Origin: Marvania coccoides
Taxonomy: Eukaryota; Chlorophyta; Trebouxiophyceae; Chlorellales; Chlorellaceae
Length of the DNA stretch: 64,000 nt
Assembly: GCA_963854735.1 (NCBI GenBank)
Contig: OY978105.1
Coordinates: 682,001-746,000, forward strand
Direction: 5' to 3'
Under the pieces are notes generated by a model. That model saw only the letters and a program-made list of their open reading frames with translations. It was not told where the DNA came from and ran no database searches. The position numbers and the translations under genes were made by a program. This document shows, one piece after another, positions 21,603-33,966 of this stretch; position 1 is the stretch's first letter; each line of letters begins with the position of its first letter.

Positions 21603-23377
21603 ATGGCATCCGAAGATTCTGGACCTGCGGGCGCCGACCTGGATGCCCTGCTCGACGGTGCGAATTTCCGGAGTTTAATTTGATCTCCGCTTCACCCAAA
21701 TTTTACTATTATTAAACACGGCTACCTTCCTTGCAGAGGCGTTGGGTGATTTCGATGGAACTGCGTTGCCTTCCGGAAGGTAAACGCTTTGCCAAACCCA
21801 CCACCACCATTTTTTTTGCCTGCTGCCTTCACTCACATTTTACACCTCTCCCCCTGAATGCAGGGCATCTCCGGCCCCAGCGCCATCCTCTGTGGCCGCC
21901 CCGTCTGCGCCACCCCCTTCAGAGCCCCCTGCGCTTCCAGCAGCAGCGCAGGTGCAGCGAAAAGAGCCAAAATCCAAACCGCTGGCCTTTGACCCTCTGG
22001 GCGGCAGCAGGAGGCCGCAGCCCCGCGCTGCCGCTGCCCCCACCCATGCAGCGACCCCCTCTGGGCCTGACGACACCGTGAACGACGAAGAACTCATGCA
22101 AGGGCTGCAGCACATCCTGGAGGAGCTTGCCAAATGTGTGACAAGTACAGGAAAATGCGGATTTATTACCGAAATTTTTGCCCCTTTTAAACAATAACTC
22201 CTTGCGCGGAGAGTTGCATTTAGATATATCTTTTGATGGGCATAATTATCGTTAATCTTCAGGAGAATTGTGACAATCAGTTTTGACCGTCCATTTTTCT
22301 TCTTTTTCAGCCAACATAGGCGGCGACGTCGCCGAAAACGAGGAAGACTCCGGCCCCGCAGAAGCCTTCGACACCGCAGAGTTCCTACCCGCCTTGTCCG
22401 CCACCCTCAGCGCCCTCAACGACAATCAACCTCGCTTCCCTGCCAGCGGGAGCGGCGGAAGCGGCAGCGGGGACCCTTCAGCTGAGCTTCTGGAGCAGCT
22501 GGCGGCGCAGCTGCGGGGACTGGGGGAAGGGTTTGACCCTGGGGCGATGGGAGAGGAAGAAAGCGAGGGCCAGAGGGGGGGAGCGCCCTCCAGGGAGAGC
22601 AGCTCGCCCAACGCCGGATTTTCTCCAGACATGTCGAGCCTGGTTGACACCATAATGCACCAGCTGCTGTCCAAAGAGATCCTCTACCAACCCATCACGG
22701 TCAGTCGCTCGGTTAAATATTCAAGAACTTTGCAGTATTTCACCGAAGATTCAAACCCCTAATATATGGCATTTTCACCCAATTTCAATGCTAAAGAAGC
22801 GCAACGCAACGGCCTAATTGTGACCCCCCCTTAAAATATGCAATGTATAGGACATTAGCGCTCGCTATCCGGCGTGGCTGGACGCCAACAGGGCCACGCT
22901 GTCAGCGGAGGAGTTGCGGCGGTACGAAGAGCAGTACGTGTGCATGCAGACGATCTGCTCGCAGTATGAAAAAGACGCCAACGACTACCCCGCAATCATG
23001 GGACTCCTTCAAAAGGCAAGTAGGAAGAATCGTGCGTTGATTCACGCTGCTTGACAAGCTGCTCTATCACTCCTACAGATCTATTTCCCTCCCCCCATTC
23101 CTCTTTATTATTCCATATTTTTGTTTCAAAATTTGCCTTAAATCTTCAATTATACTCTCAGCGGTTCATTTGGCATGCTAATCATGATTGAAACTGAAAC
23201 GCCCAGCAAATTGTCTTATTATTATTGCAGATGCAAGAGCTAGGCCAGCCGCCCCAGGAGATCATGACCGATGTGGCGCCTGACGTGAACTTTGACGGGC
23301 CAGGGGGGCTGCTAGGCCTTGGCGGCAGCGGTGGGCTGCCTCCGATGCCCCCGGGAGCCGAGTGCAGCATCCAGTAA
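21603..23377 (+). CDS. PEX19: PEX19, peroxisomal membrane protein import receptor
   Basis: Six exons: 21603-21657, 21737-21779, 21864 to ~22135, 22311-22699, 22851-23015, 23231-23377; about 356 residues. PEX19 binds peroxisomal membrane proteins in the cytosol and docks on PEX3. Seen: the acidic N-terminal PEX3-binding helix (DLDALLDGEALGDFDG), a Pro/Ala linker, the alpha-helical cargo domain (VDTIMHQLLSKEILYQPI, DISARYPAWLDANRATLS, EELRRYEEQYVCMQTICSQY), GLLQKMQELGQPPQEIM, and a C-terminal CaaX box CSIQ predicted to be farnesylated. The exon 3 donor is ambiguous (22135 or 22144; both keep phase, differing by three residues). Intron 5 starts with GC (CAAAAG|GCAAGT). Family call is secure; the N-terminal start is the first ATG after a possible leader intron. 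Confidence 0.93.
23016..23230 (+). other. GC-AG intron in PEX19
   Basis: Donor AAAAG|GCAAGT, acceptor TATTGCAG; joins LLQK to MQELGQPP in phase 0 inside a conserved segment. The GT four bases further on would break frame. Confidence 0.88.
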
Positions 23378-23804
23378 TGAATTGGACAATATGCTACTAG
23401 CAGCAGTAGTGAAATGAAATGACAATGCAGTACCGATGACTAAAAAATATGTCTATACCTGTAGTGGAATTCCCACTCACAAGATGATACCGCCGCCGTG
23501 ACGATGGAATTTATAGAATATAGAATGCATCCCTGTTCTGGCAATCTTTGACTTTGCTGACTGCGTTTTGCTGCCGTACGAATGTTTTTTGGATAAAAAT
23601 AGAAAGAATGGGTATAGGATTATGCGTTTGCAAAAGAAAGGTGAATAAAGAACAAGCAAGTTAAGTTTCATGTCGAGAACAAGCTTCCTACAGGCAGGGC
23701 AGAGACGTCCCTCGATTTTGTGACAGTGTACAGAGAGGGTGGTAAGGTGTAGAACAAAACAAAATCGCCGCAGACCGCTTTTCTTCTTCTTTTCTTAATT
23801 TCTT
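23378..23804. other. Convergent 3' region PEX19 / RPT6
   Basis: 427 bp, AT-rich, no ORF beyond low-complexity Phe/Ser-rich frames; expected to contain both 3' UTRs. Confidence 0.5.
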
Positions 23805-25465
23805 TTACTTCCAGAGTTTCTTCAAGCTGACGTTCTTGTCAGTGTCCTTCTTCATCACCTTGGACACCGCCATCTCAAAGTCCTCCTGGGTCACGTGCAC
23901 GCGGCGTTCACGCAGCGCAAACATACCTGCCTCGGTGCAGCACGCCTGGAGGGGGGGGGGAGGAAAAACCGATTAGATTGCCGAATATGAAGGGGATAAA
24001 TGCTACTGTATGTTGCTATATCAAAGTAAACGCGATTTTATACAACGAAACGGTGAATTGGGCCAAAGAAGGTGGGTCACTTCCCCCCGCTCTCGTTTAA
24101 TATATCTCACCTTGAGCTCTGCGCCGCTGGCGCCCCCCATCTTGTCCGCGATCTTCTTCAGGTCGATGCCCCGCATCAGGTTCATCTTGCGCGAGTGGAT
24201 CCGCAGGATTTCCAACCGCGAGCCCTCATTCGGGTTCGGAAACTCAATCTTACGATCAATCCGCCCAGGGCGCAGCAACGCAGGGTCCAGAATGTCGATA
24301 CGGTTGGTAGCCATCAGCACCTTGATCTTGTTGGTCGCCTCGAAGCCGTCCAGCTGGTTCAGCAGCTCCAGCATCGTTCGCTGCACCTCCGAGTCCCCGC
24401 CTGACGAGCCACCCTCAGAACGAGCGGAACCGATGGAATCCACCTCGTCCATGAAGATAATAGAGGGGGCGTGCTCCCGTGCCATCACAAACAGCTCCCG
24501 CACCATCCGGGACCCCTCTCCGATGTATTTTTGGACGAGTTCGCCGCCAGAGACGCGAATGAAGGTGCACTCAGTATGGTGGGCCACAGCGCGGGCCAGC
24601 AGGGTCTTTCCGGTGCCTGGGGGGCCATAGAGGAGCACCCCCTTGGGTTGGGCGATGCCCAGGGCGTCGAAGAGCTCGGGGTGCTTCAGCGGCAGCTCGA
24701 TGACCTGAACAGGGCCACGTGAAAAGAGAGAGGGCTTAAATATAACACATGTGATGGAATGAAGTACCGGGGGCGTAAAATTGGGGGGTCGTTATGGACC
24801 AGGATTAGGTGAGAGTGAAGTATTGACAAAGGAAAGGAGGAACTGGAGGGAGGAAAAGAAGAAAAAAAACAAAAAACGACAACGTTGCTATTTTAAATTC
24901 TACTTGCCTCTTTGATCTCTTTGATCTGCTGATCCAGCCCGCCAACCATGTCGTACGTCGAGTCCGGCACCTTCTCCACCTTCATCAGGCTCACCAGGGG
25001 GTCAACCTTGGTGGGCAGACACACGTGCAGCGTGTAGGAGTCGTTTCTCAGTGCCACCCGGGCACCGGTGGTGAGCTTCCCGACGTCGATTTCTTTGTCC
25101 AGGTCGACCACGTACTTGCCCTCGGGGTTGATTTTCACCAGCACCTTGTTTTTGCCCATCACCTTGACCACTTCTCCTACATAAGAGCCAGGCTCCTGCA
25201 GCAGCTGGATCTCCTCGCGGAGCATGCGCACTATTTTGGGGGGAGGAGGGAGGGCGGCGGGTGTTAAATGTTAAGGAGATGCAAGAAGGGTGAGAATGAG
25301 AAGACACAGAGCGACCTGTTTACCTTTCAAGTTGAGATCGTTGCGCTGGGCCTCCATCCGCCAGAGGTTGTGCTGCTTGTCCCTGATCTCCACTTCCAGC
25401 CCCTCTATTTTATTTTTGTAGTATGACCGCAGGCCATCGCCCACTGTGCCCTTTCCCACGCCCAT
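23805..25465 (-). CDS. RPT6: 26S proteasome regulatory AAA-ATPase subunit RPT6 (subunit 8)
   Basis: Exons 25465-25324, 25230-24908, 24704-24111, 23945-23805; 399 residues, close to the family's ~400. RPT6 is one of six ATPases in the base of the 19S particle that unfold and thread substrates. Seen: N-terminal coiled coil ([20 protein letters not shown]), OB-fold segment ([20 protein letters not shown]), [28 protein letters not shown], Walker A GPPGTGKT (182-189), Walker B IIFMDE (Asp241, Glu242), [20 protein letters not shown], sensor ATNRID, and arginine fingers in [33 protein letters not shown] is the RPT6-specific variant, separating it from RPT1-5. Intron 2 uses a GC donor. It shares a 407-bp divergent promoter with the PPR gene. 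Identity is near certain. Confidence 0.97.
24705..24907 (-). other. GC-AG intron in RPT6
   Basis: Donor AAAGAG|GCAAGT at 24908/24907, acceptor TGTTCAG. It lies inside the invariant KEIKE|VIELP segment, so the splice position is fixed by homology. Confidence 0.93.
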
Positions 25466-25872
25466 GTGATTTTTGTATGATTGAAAAACCGATCAGAACG
25501 TTGCTTGGTGGCTGTTCTCGCACCCCAGCGCCTTGCTCCTACTGTTAGATGCAACGCAAAATTTTATATTGAACGCAGCGGCGATGAATGTTCGAAAATG
25601 CTCTCACTGAACTGGAAAGGCAGCTGGAATTTCACCAAGCTGAGCTTGAAGCTCTCAAATTGCGGGATGTTCATCCCTATTTTCGATTTCGACATCTTCA
25701 TCAAAGCTATTGACACCCCTGAGACCGCTTTTTCCGGGTGTCGGCCAATTAATTCTAAAAGTTTTTCATCAAGTTTCCCCACTTTTGTCTCGGTTCCCCC
25801 CAATTCTTCTCAACCGAGGGCACATCACCACCCCGACACACATTCACAACGCTCCCGACCCCCCAAACTCCC
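25466..25872. promoter_or_regulatory. Divergent promoter region RPT6 / PPR gene
   Basis: 407 bp between two start codons. A short minus-strand frame inside it has no domain and was not called. No clear motif. Confidence 0.4.
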
Positions 25873-28646
25873 ATGCTCTCCTCAAAAATGCGACACGCTG
25901 CTGCCGCCGCCCCTGCCCTCCTCCGCTCCTTCCTTTCCACCGAGGTGACCACCACCAGCAGTCCCCACCTCCAGCCCGCCTTCCGCGTGTTCCCTTTCTC
26001 CACCAACACCGCCACCGCCGCCCCTTCTTCAGAGCTCGCCGACCTCACCCACAAAATGGATTCAGCGCTCCGAGCTCGGCAGTTCTCCCACGCGCTGTCT
26101 CTGTTCGACTCAGCGGAGCAGCGCGTGCTGGTGCCCGCCAGTGCCGCGGACCCGCGCTCCGCGGCGGCTGCCTACGACCGCGCTTTGCGAGCGTGCGCTG
26201 GGGCTGGGCAGGCGCAGCGTGCGCAGCGCATCGTGGGCGCGATGTGGCGGCGGGGCGTCCCCGTAGGCAGGGTGGCGCAAGGCAGCCTGCTGAAGGCGCT
26301 GTGCGCAGCAGGGCGGCGCGAAGAGGCGTTCAAGCACCTCAAAGCAATCCCCGCTTCTCGTGTGACCCCCACGCTTTGCAATGCGCTGCTCAGCGCATGC
26401 GCAGCAGCCAAAGACGTGCCCACGGGGCTACGCGTGTGGGACCTCATGCAGCGGCGGCGGCTGCAGCCTGACGCGGTGTCCTGGTGCGAAATCCTGCGGC
26501 TTCACGGGGCAGCCGGCAATCCGACAGCAGTGCGGGCTGCCTGGGAGGAAGCGCAGCATGCGGCGGCGCTGGAAAGCGACCAAAGCACGCGCATCATGGT
26601 TGCAGCAGCCGCTGCGGCGGCGCTGGCAACGGCAGGGGATATCACCGCCGGCACTGAGGGCTGTGAGACTCTCATGGAAGCCCTGGGGGACGCTCTGCCA
26701 GTGCAGCTGGACCTCAACGAAGCTGTTGCATCCGGAATAGGGCCTGAATCGACGTCTGCCAGCCGTTCTCGCGCCGCTTCGACTCCTCTTGAGCATTTAA
26801 GAGCGGCTTGCAACACTGTCCTACATACGGCGCTGGCGGCAGGGCAGTGGGGTGCCATGCGCCACCTGGTGGCCCTCATGACGCGGCACGGGCTGCCCCC
26901 CGATGCCATCACGTTTAATGTGCTGTTGAAGGCTGCCATGTGGCAAGGAGACGGCCCTGTAGCCCTCCACGTGAGTTGCTTTTTTTTTCTTCCTCTTCTC
27001 ATCTCCACCATTTATGCGCCATAAACAGAAGGAAAATAAAGAAAGTTTATAATATATTCACCCCCCCCCGCACTAATGGCTATGTTCTACTTTCCAACGC
27101 TCGGATTGCAGGAGGGCATTGCAGAGATGCGGGCGCTGGGCCTGCGCCCCACCACCACCACCTACGCACTGCTCATCGACGCCCACGCCCACCACAACGA
27201 CGTCGCCGGCGCCGTGGAAGCCTTCAAAGCCGGCAGCGCTGCTCTTGGGGGCATGTTGGACGTGGCTGCCTGGAACGCGCTCGTTCGAGCGTATGCAGGC
27301 ACAGGCGACCTACAGGCTTTGTTGAGGAACTTCATAGCCATGTCTGATAGCTTAGGGCCAGGCGAATTTGCGGTTGGTCAGGCTGTGCCGCCGCCGCCAG
27401 ATGCGACGACATTCGTGGCCTGCTTAGAGGCTGCTGCGTATGCTGTGCGGCGTGCAGGGGATGGGCGGGATGACGAGGGGTGCCAAGTGACGCGCAGGGC
27501 GGCGGAGGAGGTGGTGCATGCGGTGGAAAGCGCCATGCTGCACTCGAATTCAAATAATTTAAGCTCGCAGCGGGCTGACGCGCAGCGGAGCCTCAGGGCG
27601 GCAGGAGACGCGGCTGTGGCGGCATTGGTGAAGGCCCACGCAACTTTAGGCCACACCACCTCTGTTTGGAGCATTCTTCTGGACGTCTATGGCCCGAAAT
27701 CGGCTTTCAGTGGCAAAGGAAATAGAAAAGACGCAAATGAAGATGAAAGGGGGGAGTCGGAGATTGAGGAAGAGCTTGCAGGCTTCAGCCTGCCCCCCCA
27801 CCCGGCACCTTCTGTTTCTGGCTCCTTAGAGGATGCAATTTTGGGGGAACTGGCTTCATTAGCAGCAGCGGAGGCAGCGGAAGAACAGTCTTCATGTCAC
27901 CGCCACTCTCACAGAAAATCAGTGCAAGCGCTGAACGCTGGGATGCCCGCATTGGCGCGGACGGGACGCATGGACCTCGTGCTTCGCGTGCTGCGCATGC
28001 TGGGGTCTGCTGGGGCGGTGCCTGATCATGAAACGTACGCTGTGCTCATCGCCGCCTGCGCTGCCCCGCCGCGCCCTGGGCTGGCCAAACGCCTGCTGGC
28101 TGGCATGGAGGTGGCGGGGCTAACCCCCCACACCCGCGCCTACAACTCTTTCCTCAAAGTAAAAAAGACTCCATTTCTTTCTTGTCCTCTCCGTCTTTTT
28201 TTTATAATGAATTCGAGCCTTGTAGCGCTCCATTTTGAGTGATTTTTACACCAGTTGCTGCGTTTTTAACGAAGTTATTTATTCATTTGTATTGTGTACA
28301 GGTGGAGTGTGTGCGCGCTGGGGTGGTTGCAGCTGACGACGTGGTCGCCCAAATGACCACCGCCGGTGTGGCCCCAGATGCCGCCACCTGGAAGGCCCTG
28401 CGCGCGTGCGCGCTGTCACATGGCCGACCTGACGTAGCCGCCGACGCTGAGGCGCACCTGTGGGAGCTCAGGAGCGGCGGCGGCAGCGGCGGAAGTTTCC
28501 ACGCAGCAGCAGAAGCCGCTGCAACAGAAGTAGCTGCGGGGGTTGATAGCGAGGCAGCTGAAAAGGAGGGGCAAGAGAAGGCTGCTGTGGATCAGCAGAA
28601 GCACTGGGCTGGTTACTACGCGTCAGAAGATGAAGAGGAGTGGTGA
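25873..28646 (+). CDS. P-class pentatricopeptide repeat (PPR) protein, organelle-targeted
   Basis: Exons 25873-26970, 27112-28158, 28302-28646, all phase 0; 829 residues. The N terminus (MLSSKMRHAAAAAPALLRSF) is basic, Ala/Ser-rich and acid-free, like a mitochondrial or plastid presequence. Multiple 35-residue helix-turn-helix repeats are visible, for example PTLCNALLSACAAAKDVPTG, PPDAITFNVLLKAAMWQGDG, PTTTTYALLIDAHAHHNDVA, VAAWNALVRAYAGTGDLQAL, PDHETYAVLIAACAAP and TPHTRAYNSFLKV; they are P-type. The C terminus is Ala/Glu-rich and acidic, ending ASEDEEEW. PPR proteins bind organellar RNA one base per repeat; target and organelle cannot be told by eye. No SMR, DYW or other catalytic tail is present. 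Confidence 0.88.
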
Positions 28647-28845
28647 TGAACTTTCTTTAACGAGAAAATAATTTAGTGGGAGGGATCTGTTAGTATTGCT
28701 ATTGGTCTACATTATTATTTACTAAAACTATTGTGCACTGTAAAATTAAAAATAATGCTGTTGGTAAAATTTTAAACCTTCATTCGTTCAAATTTTCTTT
28801 CAAAATAGTAAGCAATGTGCAGGTTTTCTCGATTCAGAACATCGA
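28647..28845. other. Short convergent 3' region PPR / PSA2-like gene
   Basis: 199 bp. TGTAA at 28739-28743 is 93 nt past the PPR stop. The two transcripts probably overlap or end within a few tens of bases of each other. Confidence 0.5.
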
Positions 28846-29560
28846 TCAAGCCGCAGGTGCGTCAGGAACAGCCGCAGCTGCTCCCTCTGCCGCCAGCGCC
28901 GCCGCAGCCGCTGCCGCTTCCTTCTTTGACCGCGACAGCAGCTCCTGCACCTCTCCCGGCCGCAGCTCGCCGTGCTGCATCTTCTGCACCAGCGCGGTGG
29001 CCTCAGGGCGGCGGAGCAGGCCCTTCACGTTGCGCATCCCGGTGCCAAAGCACACGCCACACACTCGGGCCCCCTTGCCATAGCACTGCGGGCATTCAGT
29101 GAAGTCGTAGGTGTCCTTGGCGCGCTTTCTGCTGAGGGCGCGCCATTTTCCGGTGCCTCCGCACATGTCGCAGGGCACCACACCCGAGCCCGAGCACTCC
29201 CGGCAGACGTCCTCCTCCGCATTGGCAGGGGAGGGGGCAGCGCCGCATGCGGCCAGCGCGCCCGCTGCGCCGGTGAACACGAGCAGCTGGCGGCGGGAGG
29301 AGATGAGGGGAGGGGCAGAGGCGCGGTCCTCGGGCGCGGCGTGGGAGGATTGCGAAGATGAAGATGTGGCTGAAACCACATGTTGCAAGCTGCGTGCTGG
29401 TGCCTGCAAAGCGTATTATGTAGGGAGTGATGGATGGGGGTTTGACAACTACCGACAATTGCGCCAATGGACGCACCTTTGCTGCGGAAATCTGCGGCCC
29501 GATGAACGGCTTGCAGGTTTGGCAGCAGCGCAGCTGCGTGCAGGCGTGGGCGACGCTCAT
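28846..29560 (-). CDS. PSA2: Thylakoid-lumen DnaJ-type zinc-finger protein, PSA2-like photosystem I assembly factor
   Basis: Exons 29560-29477 and 29403-28846, phase 0; 213 residues. The N terminus has two parts: a Ser/Ala-rich stroma-targeting region, then [20 protein letters not shown] ending in AxA (ANA|EE), a twin-arginine thylakoid transfer signal. The mature part is a DnaJ cysteine-rich zinc domain with four CxxCxGxG-like pairs: [32 protein letters not shown], without a J domain. [10 protein letters not shown] and a helical Ala/Lys-rich tail follow. A lumenal, J-less DnaJ zinc finger is what is known of plant PSA2, needed for photosystem I assembly. BSD2 and LQY1 are alternatives with the same fold, but the twin-Arg signal favours PSA2. 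The exact orthology is inference. Confidence 0.82.
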
Positions 29561-30729
29561 GGTGAATGAATTAAAATAAAAATGTAATAAAAATAATTAA
29601 AGGTCGACAATATTTTAAGATTTGGTTTCCTATCGCCTCGCCGCCCAACGCCAGTACAGAGGCTGTGGATGACATGCAGAGCGTTTATGGCCAACTGGCA
29701 GCACCCTCCAATAGCCCAATTCGTCTGGAAGTCTCCTAAAGGCCTCTACTTTATGACATTTTCAAGTTGAAAATTTTCCACTGCTGCCACTGCCAAGTCC
29801 CTGGGCACTTTGGCTACTTCATCAAGGCTGTAGACCTACATTTTCGAAAAGTTAAGCCCTCCATGCATGCATACATCGTTCAGTAACGAGGTGAAGAGCA
29901 GCATGGGGGGTTTTTATCTCGATGAGTCTGGTAGCGTTGCGTGGAAGCGTCTTTTCTGTCTCCAGCATAGGAACCTCCGGTGCTCTCTAAAGCATCAACA
30001 CCTACTTTTCAATTGATACGAGCGAAAATCAGTCAAAAAATGTGAGGTTGACTGCTCTCCATGCCCCACCTCTTTTGTTGGGGGCTCCCCAGCAACCACC
30101 TGCAACTTCCTGCCGAGGACAATTGCAGGTCGTTTATCATCTCACTCTGAGCGCATTTTCTTGTTCTATCTTTCCTCTTCAAGCCCAGCAGGAGATCATT
30201 TAGAAAAAGTGGAGGAAGGCGGTGCTCGCTAACGCCTGTTCGAAAGGAAACAGTGGCAGGAAACAGTGGAAGCCGTGGGTCTCCTCCTCATGCAAAAACC
30301 ATGCAAGGCATGAACAATATGAGGAGCGCCAATCACCCTGCTCAGCACAATGTAAAAAATACCTGCTCCGTATCAGCCCCTCCCTCCCCATGCTTTTTTT
30401 TGAATTCCAGGGTCACTGATTTTTCAATTTGAAACCTTTTAAACACCGTTTGTTGTTTTTTCGACGATCCAACCTACACCATAAATTGTTCGCTTTTGCA
30501 AAATAGCCTCTGGAACCTACAGATCTATTTTAGCCTGCGCCCACTTGAAAGCTTGCTCGCAGCGACGAACCCGCTGCATCAGAAATCTGACATCCGCGGA
30601 ACAATGTCGCCAGGCAGCCTGTGAGCGGCTACAATATTTTTGAAGAGTTTATCACAATTATAGGGCTTGTGGGTTGTCGCTTTTTGAGCTGCTAGCTTCC
30701 GTTTCTGGCCGAAATTTTGAGCGAGCACT
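29561..30729. other. Divergent intergenic region PSA2-like / CXC factor
   Basis: 1.17 kb without a supported gene. Contains a 13-nt direct repeat (GGAAACAGTGGCA at 30246-30258, repeated from 30259). Presumably holds both promoters and long 5' leaders. I see no tRNA or snRNA. Confidence 0.4.
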
Positions 30730-33700
30730 ATGGCGACGGGAAAGTCCAACTTCAAGACCCCAGACCAGCCCCACAGGGTGGCCAAACGAACACAAGATGT
30801 GAGTTGTAGCGCAGGATGGCACCGTGCATCGCCGGAGATCCGTTTGTCTAACCCAGCTGTTCCTGCTTTACAGCCTTCTCCCAACCTAAACTTGCTCTTT
30901 TCGGAGCTGCCCGACCTCACTCCGCCCCCGAAAAAGCACTACTCAGATGGCATGCACGGAATTGGCGCCGTGGGCGGCAGTCCGTCCGTCTCTGGCTTTG
31001 GATTCCCGCGATTACCCGAGAGGTGAGATTAAGACAAGCACATACCCCTTTCACGGGCCGTGCGATCATAATACGCTACCCCAGCCGCTTTTTCCAGCGC
31101 AATGGGGCTCCTAACGCACCCGCAGCCCCCAATTCTCTCTTGTTTCCTCACCCCCGCCTGCTCCGCCCTCACCCCGTCTCCTGCCTCTCTCTCCCGCAGT
31201 TCCCCGGCCGGCCTGCACAACAGCGACGGCAAAAACGACTCCGCCTTCGACGGGCTGGGTCTGCGCACCACCCCGCTGTCTAAACACCGTCACTCCATCG
31301 ATTTCTCCTCCCCTCGAGGCGGCTCCATGCGGGAGCCGCCCCTTCCTATCTTCCACCCTTCACCTCGCCGCCCCTCAGACATCAGCACCTACCTCTCCCC
31401 CGAGCCCTCCAGGCGGCGCTCCTCCCTGTCCGGCTCCGGCGATTTTCAGCACCCTGGCTTCACTTTTTCGCCAGCGGGGCACTCCACCTTTGCCTCGCCC
31501 GCTGCCGGCAACCTCACGTCGTCTTTCGCCGCCATTCTCGACGGCCATTCCCGCATCTCCCCCACTAACCTGTCCGCGGCGGCAGCCGCGGCGCGGGACG
31601 GCGGATCGGCGCGAGTGGACTTCAAGCGCCTTTTTGTCGGTGCTGGGGCGGTGGGCGCGCATGGAGGCGGCGCAGGCGGCGAAGCCAACGGCGTGAGTGC
31701 TGCTGGCGACGACGCCCCGCCCCGACACCCCCAAATGGTGCCTTTAGAGGCTCTGCCGGGGCTGTTGGCTTCTGATGGCATCGGCTTGGCCACTGGGCAA
31801 GGGTCCTCCCCTCTGCAGCTCCCTGGAGCGATGCCCAGGGACGGAGGACGCGGTGGGTCTGCGTTACGGGACGAAAGCGAGGATGAGGGCGGCTCGGAGG
31901 AGGCGGCAGGGCCGCCTTCGCGGCAGCACCAGCAGCGGCCGTCTCGCCGCCGTGCGCTCAACTTCGACGCTGCTGCTGCAGGCGGCGGCATGTCTGGTGG
32001 CAGTGGCATGCCGAGCCTGACGGGGCTCGGCATGGAGGGCGGTTTAACGTCGCCGCTGCGAGGTTTTCCCCCGCCGATGTCTCCTGGCGGGGGCGTTGGC
32101 CTCCCCAGCCTGGAGGCGCTGGAGCAGCTGCTCCCCATCCCCGCGCTGCAGAACGCCGCGCCCCAGCTGGGCGGCAGCGGCATGGAGGCCCAGCCAGACA
32201 TGATGGGCGGTAGAAACAGCGGCGGCGGCAGCGCCAGGGCGGGCAGGGACTCGCGAGGGAGCGATGCGGGGGGTGCCTCGCTGCTGATGGGCGGGCATTC
32301 TACCATGCAGTCGCTGGATGCGCTGGCGCGCAGCCCCATCTCAATGCGACCAGGCATTATTCGCCGAGAAGACATTATCGACAGTCCGGCGGTGAAGGAA
32401 GCCACCCACGCCGCGGTGGCCGCCGCCCTGCAAGCCGGCAACGTGGAGCAACAGCGCCGTCCGGCGCGGGCTGCTGCCGCGGGCGCGGCGGCGGCCGCGG
32501 CGGCGGCGGCCGCCGCCGCCTCTGGCGGCCCTGTTTCCCGACGACACCACGCAGCAGGAGGCTCGTCTGCGACGCTGTCAGGGCTCATTGGGGGTGCTAG
32601 CCAAGGCGGCGCGCCCAGTGGGTCAATGTTTGACCCCTCTGCCAACCCTCTCCCCGGCGGCGCTGCCGCGGTGGGCGGCAGCGCTGCGGGCGCAGCGGGC
32701 CCGGCCCGCTGCAACTGCAAGAAGAGCCGCTGCATGAAGCTGTACTGCGACTGCTTCAAGACGCTGGGGTACTGCGGGGAGGGGTGCTCTTGCGTGGGGT
32801 GCGCCAACCGCGCGGACAATGTGGACACTGTGGTAGCGGCGAGAGAATCCATCCTGGCGCGAAACCCTCACGCCTTCAGCGACAAGATCTTGGAGCCGAA
32901 GGTGGCGGCTGGGGAGGGCGGCGGCGCTGGGGGCGGCGGGCAGCAACAGCACCGCCGCGGCTGCAACTGCAAGAAGTCAAAGTGCCTAAAAAAGTACTGC
33001 GAATGCTACCAGGCAGGGATTCCGTGCGGCGACTCCTGCAAGTGCGAGGGCTGCCACAACACCACTGACGCCGTGGCCGCGGGGCGGGTGCCGTTCAACG
33101 TGAACGCCAGCGCGCGCCCCACGCTGGCCACGCCGTGCGCAGCACGCCCAGCTGCTGGGGGAGCAGCGGCAGCTGCGGCGGCGAATGGAGTGAAGGTGGA
33201 TAATGGAGCTGCTGGGTGGGAGAAGACGGCAACGGAGGGTGGAGAAGGCGCGGTGGAGCCGGCATGCGTGGTCGCGGCCCGTGGGGCTGCGATTTCGGCG
33301 GCAGCGGTGGCGGCGGCGGTGAATTCCGTGCCGCTGCCAATGCCGCCGCAGGCGTTCGCCGCGCTGGGCCCCGCCTTCCAGAAGCTGCTGCTGCAGCGGG
33401 TGGGCGCGCTGCAGGCGCCAGGCGGCGCCGGTGGCGGCAGCAATGCTGCGGCTGCTGCCGGCAACCCCGCTGCAGCTTCGATGGGAAACCATCCTGGCCC
33501 CATGACCACCCAGAACGGCCAGATCCTGGTACCCATTCCGTGGCCGCTGCCCAACAATCCCGCCGCAGCGCAGCAGCTGCAGCAGCTGCTGGCTTCAGGG
33601 GCGCTCACGCCCCTCCCCGCCGCCGTTGCGGCGGCAGCCACGGCCAAGGCCGGCGAAGCCGCCGCTGCCACCACTGCAGCGGCGGCGGCGGCCGCCACGC

Positions 33701-33966
33701 CGGCTGTCGTCAAGGGCGTGGCTCCTGCGGCCACGCCGTCTGGCGAGGAGCCTTCCCCAGTGAACGCGCCGTACTCTGATGGGCCGAGCTCCTGCGGGAA
33801 CGGGGGTGTGCCGGCAGTGGGCGGTCAGCTGCTGGGGTCGTCTTCTCAAGGCACCACCGAGGGCAACTCTTCAGGCACTGAGTCTGCCCGACGAAGGGCG
33901 ATTCCGCCGCGAATGACGCCTACCAAGCGAAAACCCGCGCGGACCGTCACCGCAGCACTGAGCTGA
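30730..33966 (+). CDS. CXC-domain (tesmin/TSO1-like, CPP) transcription factor
   Basis: Exons 30730-30798, 30874-31022, 31200-33966; 994 residues. Two cysteine-rich CXC repeats: residues ~576-615 (CNCKKSRCMKLYCDCFKTLG, then CGEGCSCVGC) and ~657-697 (CNCKKSKCLKKYCECYQAGI, then CGDSCKCEGC), joined by the conserved linker with ARNPHAFSDKI. Each repeat binds zinc; the Tyr after KLY/KKY contacts DNA in the CHR element (known for LIN54/TSO1). The N terminus has SNFKTPDQPHR and PNLNLLFSELPDLTPPPKK, similar to conserved N-terminal motifs of the plant family. The remainder is Ala/Gly/Pro-rich with poly-Ala tracts (~residues 480-505). Related proteins work in DREAM/MuvB-like cell-cycle repression; that role here is inference. 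Size is larger than most plant members because of low-complexity expansions. Confidence 0.93.

Noticed and set aside
25564..25803. Minus-strand frame in the RPT6/PPR promoter gap (79 residues)
   Set aside because: Looks protein-like in places but has no recognisable motif, no splice partner and sits in a divergent promoter. Not called.
31446..32852. 468-residue minus-strand frame
   Set aside because: Lies opposite the CXC factor's long GC-rich exon. High GC removes stop codons on both strands; its composition is Ala/Pro/Ser without any domain.
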